A DNA stretch of 64,000 bases from Desulfobacterales bacterium. GTDB lineage: Bacteria > Desulfobacterota > Desulfobacteria > Desulfobacterales > JAQWFD01. The DNA lies in contig JAQWFD010000005.1 in the NCBI GenBank assembly GCA_028704555.1, forward strand, positions 1-64,000, given 5' to 3'. This document shows, piece by piece, positions 58,420 through 64,000 of this stretch. The notes beneath the pieces were generated by a model that ran no database searches, had not been told where the DNA came from, and saw only the letters and a program-made list of their open reading frames with translations. The position numbers and the translations under genes are program-made. The number at the start of each line of letters is the position of its first letter. Within the stretch, counting starts at the first letter, position 1.

Positions 58420-60078
58420 TTACACCAGGCTGTCTTTTCCCCTGATTTCAACCCGACGGATTTTACCGCTGATGGTTTTGGGAAGTTCATCAACAAATTC
58501 GATAGTCCGGGGATATTTATATGGGGCCGTTACCCGTTTGACATGTTCCTGGAGCTCGTGGATAAGTTCATCACACGGATGATAGGCTTTGGTCAGCACC
58601 ACGGTCGCTTTGACAATCTGTCCCCGTATCGGATCCGGAACTGCCGTGATGGCGCATTCAAGTACTGCGGGATGTTCCAGAAGCGCGCTTTCAACTTCAA
58701 AAGGACCGATGCGGTATCCCGAGCTTTTAATGACATCATCGGCACGGCCTATAAACCAGAAATAACCGTCTTCATCTCGCCATGCGTTATCGCCGGTATA
58801 ATAGATATCATCATGCCAGACCTTTCGGGTCAATTCCCGGTCGCGGTAATAGCCGTCAAACATTCCCACGGGCCCGTGCCGGCGGGTATGGACCACAATC
58901 TGCCCCTCCTCGCCCACGGGGCACGATTCTCCGTTGTCATCGACAAGGTCAATCTCATACCCCGGTGAGGGTTTGCCCATGGACCCGGGTTTCGGGGTCA
59001 TCCAGGGAAAATTGCCTATGGCTACCGTCAGCTCGGTCTGGCCATAGCCCTCCATCATCCTGATTCCGGTGGCTTTCAGCCATTGGTGATAGACCTCAGG
59101 ATTTAAAGGTTCTCCGGCAATGACGCAATAACTGAGTTTTTCGAATTTAAACCGGGACAGATCTTCCTTGATAAAAAAACGGTATATGGTCGGTGGCGCA
59201 CAAAACGTGGTGACCCCGTATCTGTCGATGACTTCAAGGAGTTTTGCGGGCTTGAATTTACAGAAATCATAGACAAATACCGCACTCCCGCAGAGCCACT
59301 GGCCATATATTTTTCCCCAGACGGCTTTTGCCCAGCCCGTATCGGCGACGGTCAGATGCAGCCCGTCTTTCTGAACATTCTGCCAGTATCCAGCCGTAAC
59401 GATGTGGCCCAGGGGGTAGGTGAAATTGTGTTGAACCATTTTAGGCATGCCGGTGGTTCCGGAGGTAAAGTAAAGCAGCGATATATCCTGGTTCTGGGTC
59501 GCCTGATCGCCTGTGGGCCGCGCAAATTCGTCGGGGGCGGTTTCCATCTGGCTGCTGAAATTGATCCACCCCTTACGGTTTTTACCGATAACGGCTTTGA
59601 GTTTCAGTGCAGGGGATTTGGATTCCGCTGCCTCGATCTCCCGGCAAATGGTATCTTCATTGACCGTAACGATCATTTTGATATCCGCGGCATTGCTTCG
59701 GTAGGAGATATCCTTTGCGGTCAGCAGGTGCGTAGCGGGAATTCCGATAGCGCCGAGTTTGTGAAGCGCCAGCAGGCAGTACCAGAATTCATACCGGCGT
59801 TTGAGAACGAGCATGACCGGATCGCCTTTGCGGATGCCAAGCGATTGAAAGGCATTGGCGGTTTTGTTGACATGGATTCTCAATGCCTCAAACGTAATTT
59901 GTTTTTCTTCCCCCCTGTCGTTGCACCAGACAATGGCGCGTTTTTCCGGGTGCTGTTCAGCGATCCGGTCTACCACATCATATGCAAAGTTAAAATTATC
60001 AGGAATATTTATGCTGAAATTCTGGTAAAAATCTTCATAGGATTTGAAATCTGTTTTTGATAAATATTGTTTGATCAT
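58420..60078 (-). CDS. AMP-forming acyl-CoA synthetase
   Basis: The ATG at 60078 has GAGGG six bases upstream; the ATG at 60090 contains that site. The 552-residue protein has [19 protein letters not shown] (P-loop-like A3), [16 protein letters not shown] (A5), [41 protein letters not shown] (A7-A8 hinge) and [10 protein letters not shown] with the catalytic Lys (A10). It activates acetate or, more likely, a medium- or branched-chain acid to the CoA thioester. It follows the XRE-cupin regulator by 30 bp. Confidence 0.92.
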   Translation of the reverse strand: MIKQYLSKTDFKSYEDFYQNFSINIPDNFNFAYDVVDRIAEQHPEKRAIVWCNDRGEEKQITFEALRIHVNKTANAFQSLGIRKGDPVMLVLKRRYEFWYCLLALHKLGAIGIPATHLLTAKDISYRSNAADIKMIVTVNEDTICREIEAAESKSPALKLKAVIGKNRKGWINFSSQMETAPDEFARPTGDQATQNQDISLLYFTSGTTGMPKMVQHNFTYPLGHIVTAGYWQNVQKDGLHLTVADTGWAKAVWGKIYGQWLCGSAVFVYDFCKFKPAKLLEVIDRYGVTTFCAPPTIYRFFIKEDLSRFKFEKLSYCVIAGEPLNPEVYHQWLKATGIRMMEGYGQTELTVAIGNFPWMTPKPGSMGKPSPGYEIDLVDDNGESCPVGEEGQIVVHTRRHGPVGMFDGYYRDRELTRKVWHDDIYYTGDNAWRDEDGYFWFIGRADDVIKSSGYRIGPFEVESALLEHPAVLECAITAVPDPIRGQIVKATVVLTKAYHPCDELIHELQEHVKRVTAPYKYPRTIEFVDELPKTISGKIRRVEIRGKDSLV

Positions 60079-60108
60079 ATGTTCCCTCATTATGGTTTTG
60101 GCGCGGGT

Positions 60109-60663
60109 CTATAGAATGATGGCCAAAAAATGAGCCGGTGAATTTCCCAATGCCTTCATGCCATGGCGATAAGTTGCGTCAAAAAACAGTGAATCGCCTT
60201 CATTCAGGATCAATTCGTGCTTATCGATCACAATTTTCATTTGTCCCTGGATCATATATTGAAATTCCTGCCCGGGGTGGGCATTGAAATGGATAGGGGA
60301 ATCTTCGGCTTTGGGCTCAACGGTAACCAGAAACGGATCAGCCTTTCTACGGATGAAATTGTACCCCAGACTCTGGTATTTGTACTGTTCCCTGCGTTCA
60401 ACACTGAGGCCCTGATTTTTACGGACCAGAGAATAAATATGAAGCTTGGGATTTTTTCCTGTTAACAGGGTCGTTATATCGATATTGAATTTGCCTGAGA
60501 TTTTATGTAAAAAGCTGACGGGTATATCGGCTGTGCCGGACTCATACGCTTTATACCGTTCCACGGGTATATCAAACTCCTCGGCCAGGCTTGCAATGGA
60601 CAGACCGGCTATTTCACGTAATTCGCGGACCCTCATTGCGATCTGTAAAATTTCTTCCGGCAT
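60109..60663 (-). CDS. XRE-family regulator with C-terminal cupin
   Basis: The 184-residue protein has an N-terminal helix-turn-helix (RVRELREIAGLSIASLAEEFDIPVERYKAYESG) and a C-terminal cupin (HPGQEFQYMIQGQMKIVIDKHELILNEGDSLFFDATYRHGMKAL), where the His and Glu residues form the metal or ligand site. Upstream AAGGAG is good. It is directly upstream of the acyl-CoA ligase in one operon and so probably senses the acid or its CoA ester. Confidence 0.88.
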   Translation of the reverse strand: MPEEILQIAMRVRELREIAGLSIASLAEEFDIPVERYKAYESGTADIPVSFLHKISGKFNIDITTLLTGKNPKLHIYSLVRKNQGLSVERREQYKYQSLGYNFIRRKADPFLVTVEPKAEDSPIHFNAHPGQEFQYMIQGQMKIVIDKHELILNEGDSLFFDATYRHGMKALGNSPAHFLAIIL

Positions 60664-60709
60664 GATTCAATTCTCCTTTTCTTATGAATGTGGTGGTTGA
60701 ATAAAAAAA

Positions 60710-60744
60710 AATCCGTTACCGGCCCTTGAGGCTGATAACGGATT
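60710..60744 (-). terminator. Hairpin followed by T-run on the minus strand
   Basis: AATCCGTTA (60710-60718) pairs with TAACGGATT (60736-60744). On the minus strand the stem runs into a run of T (60709-60702), giving a Rho-independent terminator 33 bp after the 29-residue peptide frame. It separates that frame from the XRE-cupin gene. Confidence 0.75.
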
Positions 60745-60776
60745 TTGAATTTTATCTGTTTGATGTTACGCCATTA

Positions 60777-60866
60777 TCATACCCCATTTTCGCAGCCGAT
60801 AATGATGCCGGCCACGAAAATGCTGATAATGCTAATTATGTTGATAATGGCTGTATCTGTTTTCAT
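60777..60866 (-). CDS. 29-residue hydrophobic peptide
   Basis: An ATG at 60866 opens a 29-codon frame ending TGA 60777-60779. The product starts MKTDTA and continues with a single hydrophobic span (IINIISIISIFVAGIIIG) and a short C-terminal CENGV. AACAGG lies about eight bases upstream and a terminator lies downstream, so it has the signals of a tiny gene. It could be a toxin-like or regulatory membrane peptide. Homology cannot be judged by eye, and confidence is limited. Confidence 0.4.
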   Translation of the reverse strand: MKTDTAIINIISIISIFVAGIIIGCENGV

Positions 60867-61021
60867 ATTCAAACCTGTTTTAAATTTGTTTATCATTAGC
60901 AATGACGGAAGTAATTGTCAAACATAATCTGATAGGCATTCCATATAAACAGATATAACGTTCAGAGGGTGCTTTTCCGGTTGCCCACCCTTCAGGTACC
61001 CGCCTGACTGGTCCGTCCGGT

Positions 61022-61909
61022 TCAGCTTGCCAGTTGTTCAGAGTCCCTGACCCCGAGCGCTTCATAAATCTTCAGCGTGGCTCTGGCGGTGTTAAGCGTA
61101 TAAAAATGGATTCCCCGTACATTGTTGTCGATGAGATCACGGACCTGTTCCGTTGCCCAGTGAATACCGACTTTTTCCACATAATCATCGGTTTGAGCCC
61201 GTGACAGCGCCTTTAAAAATGGGGCTGGAAAACGGGTGCCGGCGGCAAGCTCCGCCATTCTGGCCATTCCCCTTCGGGATAAAATCGGCATGATGCCGGC
61301 AATAATGGGAACATGAATTCCCGCCAGTTCACATCGTTCGCAGAAATCGTAAAAGTCCCGGTTATCAAAAAACAGTTGCGTGACAATATAGTCAGCGCCG
61401 GCATCAATTTTTGCCTTGAGATATTCGATTTCTTTCAGGCGGTTCGGCGTGGCGGGATGCCCCTCGGGAAATCCGGCCACACCAATTCCCATGTTCGGAT
61501 AATGCGCCTTGATAAAGGATACCAGATCAGCCGCATGGCCAAATCCATCAGCGGCAGGAACGGCAATCCCCCCTTCCGGCGGGTCTCCCTTCAAGGCCAG
61601 AATGTTTTTGATCCCATGTTCGGAATACGTATCGAGGATGGAACGGATTTCGCTTTTTGTGGACCCCGTACAGGTCAGGTGTGAGACCACGGTTAAATCC
61701 GTTTCTTCATGGATGCGGATGACCAGGTTATGAGTTCGTTCCCGGGTTGATCCCCCTGCGCCATAGGTAACGCTGACATAGGAGGGCTTGAGCGGTATCA
61801 GATTGGAAATGGTTTGAAACAGTTTTCCCCATCCGGGCTCTGTCTTTGGAGGGAAAAATTCAAAGCTGAACGATATGGCAGTTGAATCGAGTATATTTTT
61901 AACTTTCAT
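61022..61909 (-). CDS. metF: Methylenetetrahydrofolate reductase
   Basis: The ATG at 61909 gives 295 residues; the longer frame to 61999 adds an unlikely N-terminus. The TIM barrel shows FSFEFFPPKTEPGWGKLFQ, SYVSVTYGAGGSTRERTH, HLTCTGSTKSEI, LALKGDPPEGG and YIVTQLFFDN, all typical of MetF. It reduces 5,10-methylene- to 5-methyl-tetrahydrofolate with FAD. In an anaerobe it may serve methionine synthesis or the methyl branch of the acetyl-CoA pathway. Confidence 0.94.
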   Translation of the reverse strand: MKVKNILDSTAISFSFEFFPPKTEPGWGKLFQTISNLIPLKPSYVSVTYGAGGSTRERTHNLVIRIHEETDLTVVSHLTCTGSTKSEIRSILDTYSEHGIKNILALKGDPPEGGIAVPAADGFGHAADLVSFIKAHYPNMGIGVAGFPEGHPATPNRLKEIEYLKAKIDAGADYIVTQLFFDNRDFYDFCERCELAGIHVPIIAGIMPILSRRGMARMAELAAGTRFPAPFLKALSRAQTDDYVEKVGIHWATEQVRDLIDNNVRGIHFYTLNTARATLKIYEALGVRDSEQLAS

Positions 61910-62079
61910 GGAAATCCGTCTTTTTAAAATGGGTATCAGAAAGGTTGCCGGTGAAGGGTTGGAAACAAAACTGACAACCTGGAATAAGGGCCTGTTCAAG
62001 AACGCTTGCTTACTATATCGTTATTAACAGGTTTTTCAACTTGAAATTTGATGGCCTTGAAAAAAGCCGTTTTTCTCCC

Positions 62080-62793
62080 TTAATCCTTCAACAATGCTTC
62101 CGCGCTGTATTCCAGAATTTTATTGACATATTCTTCCGCAGCCAGTGCGCCGTAAAAAGATTTTGTTTCATTCACCACGGTCATCGGTATCCCGCGGACG
62201 TTATACTCCTCTGCGATTTCCATGAACTCTGTGGCATCAATGATATCCACACTGAGCCTGTCACATGCGATTGCCAGTCTCAGGGCCAGTTTGGCTATCA
62301 CAAGTGAATAGGGACATACGTCGGATAAAAACACTTTCAGGTGAGTGTCATGGTCAAGGGATTGAATTTTATCGATAATCTCCTGCGGCAGGCCTGATCT
62401 GCCCCGGGAGACAAATACAATATTTTCCAGAAAATTGGCGACCTCCAACCCGGTCGGGCATCCATAATAACGGATCCCGTAGTCCTTTTCCCCTATCATG
62501 ACCAGCGCCGGTATTCCAAAAATTCCGTATTCCAGGGCTTTTTCCTTATTTATGGCGAAATTATACTCTTCATAACCAATTTTAGCGGTAACCGCTGCCA
62601 CGCATTTAAACAGGCTCCTGGCCTGCTGGCAAAGAGTGATCGAGGCTTCACGGGTAAAAAATATGAGTTTTACATCATGCTCCAGATGACTGAATTTGGC
62701 TTCCACTGTTTCCATATCAATTCCGATCGGCTTGCAGGGAGGGACAACGCGCCGCTCCCCTTTGTAGACTTGACGTCGATCCTTTGAAATCAT
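62080..62793 (-). CDS. Double thioredoxin-fold protein lacking the second cysteine of both CxxC motifs
   Basis: The ATG at 62793 follows AGGAGG. The 237-residue protein has two thioredoxin-like units, as in protein disulfide oxidoreductases of the PDO/GrxA-like family. The cis-Pro loops GIFGIPALVM and YNVRGIPMTVV are intact. The active sites are not: the first reads C55-Q-Q-A58 and the second C160-P-Y-S163. Both are monothiol, so the protein may work through mixed disulfides, glutathione-like thiols or as a chaperone. The gene stands alone. Confidence 0.75.
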   Translation of the reverse strand: MISKDRRQVYKGERRVVPPCKPIGIDMETVEAKFSHLEHDVKLIFFTREASITLCQQARSLFKCVAAVTAKIGYEEYNFAINKEKALEYGIFGIPALVMIGEKDYGIRYYGCPTGLEVANFLENIVFVSRGRSGLPQEIIDKIQSLDHDTHLKVFLSDVCPYSLVIAKLALRLAIACDRLSVDIIDATEFMEIAEEYNVRGIPMTVVNETKSFYGALAAEEYVNKILEYSAEALLKD

Positions 62794-62979
62794 GGCAGAA
62801 TCCTCCTTGAAAATTTTGCGCATAGGGTAACGGTCTGTGGTGTCATATAAATCGGACCGGCGGGGTGGCCGGATGAAATGATTTTGGAATGCATCTGCTA
62901 AAAGGATACGACAGCTGTAAATACGGCGTCAAGACTTATCAGGCATATCAACAGGAAAGAAGGGCAGTGGCAGAGACCG

Positions 62980-64000
62980 TCATCGTTCCCGTGCCCCTTT
63001 ATTTTCGAACATGATGCGTTTCTGCTGTTCCTTCCGGCGGGGGTTTTTTTCCACATACACGGGAGCGCCGGTAAACGGGTCACGCTCCGTGTAATACATC
63101 AGGCTTGAATAGGTGGACGGCGTGGGGGTGAAAATCTGGATCTGTTCGGGATGAATTTTAAGCGTGTGGACAGCGAATGCGTTGAGCTTTTTCATATCCT
63201 GCTCCCGGCATCCGGGATGTGCGGCAATCAGGTAGTAGGTCAGAAACTGCTTTTTGCCGGCGGCACGGGTCAGATGATAGAACAGGTCTTTAAATTTGAC
63301 CAGCGACGCGGTGCCGGGTTTTCCCATGGCCTTCAGAACAGGGTCTTCGCTGTGTTCCGGGGCCACTTTCATCTGGCCGGATACGTGGTGATCGATGATC
63401 TGCTTCAGATACTTTTCGCCGCTGGCGGTATCGGCCAGAATCAGGTCATAGCGGATGCCGGAGGATACAAATACCTTTTTGATGCCGCTTATCTGACGGA
63501 GGCGCTTGAGCAGCCGGATCTGAGGGCGGTGGTCGACCGGCAGCTGCGGACAGATCTCCGGGAACAGGCAGCGTTTCTGCCGGCAGCTGCCATGTTTCAG
63601 TTTTTTGGGGCATTCAAAGCCATACATGTTTGCGGTAGGGCCGCCTGCATCCTGAATGATGCCTTTAAAATCCGGGTGCTGAGACAGGCGCTGAGCTTCC
63701 CGGGCGATGGAGTCTTCGCTTCGCCATCGGATCGTGCGGCCTTCATGCACGGCGATCGCGCAGAAATTGCATTCGCCGTAGCAGCCCCGGTGGGTGCTGA
63801 TGGAAAACCGGATGGTCTCAAGGGCTCTGACATCTCCCATTTTCTGATAGAAGGGGTGATGATTTCTTTCAAACTCCAGATCGTAGATTTCATCGAGCTC
63901 GTGTTGAGCCGGGTAAGGCTGCGGCGGATTCTGTATCAGGTACCGGGTATCCTGTTGCTGGCATAAACCGGTTGCAGTTACTGGATCACCGTTTTGGTAA
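62980..64000 (-). CDS. ygiQ: YgiQ-family radical SAM protein (5' end outside the window)
   Basis: The frame is open from the window edge to TGA at 62980, at least 339 residues. It begins with RYLIQNPPQPYP. The cluster motif RGCYGECNFCAIAVHEGRTIRWRSE (Cx3Cx2C) and the SQPxHxD-like region match YgiQ/UPF0313 radical SAM proteins. A second cysteine group CPKKLKHGSCRQKRC follows. The N-terminal part, with the cobalamin-like domain, lies beyond 64000. The C-terminus (after MFENKGARER) is shorter than in E. coli YgiQ. Function is not established. Confidence 0.88.
   Translation of the reverse strand, partial: YQNGDPVTATGLCQQQDTRYLIQNPPQPYPAQHELDEIYDLEFERNHHPFYQKMGDVRALETIRFSISTHRGCYGECNFCAIAVHEGRTIRWRSEDSIAREAQRLSQHPDFKGIIQDAGGPTANMYGFECPKKLKHGSCRQKRCLFPEICPQLPVDHRPQIRLLKRLRQISGIKKVFVSSGIRYDLILADTASGEKYLKQIIDHHVSGQMKVAPEHSEDPVLKAMGKPGTASLVKFKDLFYHLTRAAGKKQFLTYYLIAAHPGCREQDMKKLNAFAVHTLKIHPEQIQIFTPTPSTYSSLMYYTERDPFTGAPVYVEKNPRRKEQQKRIMFENKGARER

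Noticed and set aside
1-64000. CRISPR arrays, rRNA genes and complete insertion sequences
   Set aside because: No regularly spaced identical repeats, rRNA-like sequence or transposase frame was seen. tRNA genes cannot be excluded without a dedicated scan.

Overview
The window looks like chromosomal DNA of a strictly or facultatively anaerobic Desulfobacterota member, probably a sulfate-reducing relative of the Desulfobacterales. This is inferred from gene content and is not proven. The pointers are an AhpC-type peroxiredoxin with an in-frame UGA at the peroxidatic position, a short CbiX-type chelatase, DUF3343 and DUF2760 proteins, molybdate uptake, an acetate carrier beside a fatty-acid-type acyl-CoA ligase, and glycine-betaine uptake, which suggests a saline habitat. 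Base composition is moderate, with one AT-rich outlier at 4.7-7.0 kb. No rRNA, tRNA, CRISPR array, intact insertion sequence or prophage was recognised.

Layout. 0-4.2 kb: a Nudix hydrolase and a SauUSI-like PLD-nuclease/helicase (probable type IV restriction). 4.7-7.0 kb: an AT-rich U32-family protein. 7.1-7.7 kb: the putative selenoprotein peroxiredoxin (minus strand). 7.8-12.2 kb: a four-gene DevBCA/TolC-type export system (minus). 12.5-14.0 kb: a decayed TusA-like gene, a DUF3343 protein and a hydrate-dehydratase-like kinase (minus). 14.3-18.3 kb: a MarR regulator divergent from proVWX. 18.3-27.5 kb: a YprB-like exonuclease, modABC (minus), a divergent one-component molybdate-type regulator, and a methyltransferase plus metal/metallophore-type ABC importer. 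27.7-37.3 kb: recC, recB, recD. 37.2-38.8 kb: pgi. 39.5-45.1 kb: DUF2760 plus two Hsp70-like ATPases. 45.2-55.8 kb: mostly minus-strand housekeeping genes (gamma carbonic anhydrase, FRG protein, CbiX, EfpL, Na+/K+:H+ antiporter, Nnr, HD hydrolase, metallophosphoesterase, cyclophilin) and one plus-strand HAD protein. 56.3-64 kb: an acetate carrier, an omega-amidase, an acyl-CoA ligase with an XRE-cupin regulator, metF, a thioredoxin-fold protein lacking both second cysteines, and the start-truncated YgiQ radical-SAM gene.

How the genes fit together. Organic-acid metabolism (SatP, acyl-CoA ligase, MetF), oxidative defence (Sec-peroxiredoxin, thioredoxin-fold protein), molybdenum supply (modABC with its regulator), osmoprotection (proVWX), and DNA repair or restriction (RecBCD, SauUSI-like) each form a compact operon. 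The intergenic spaces carry a dispersed palindromic repeat family with at least five copies and several other long inverted repeats. Three short genes were found by reading gaps: a 46-aa lipoprotein, a 29-aa membrane peptide and the TusA remnant.

The strongest candidate for something special is the UGA-containing peroxiredoxin with a well-placed bacterial SECIS-like hairpin. Next come the dispersed repeats and the Hsp70-pair operon with its leader hairpin.
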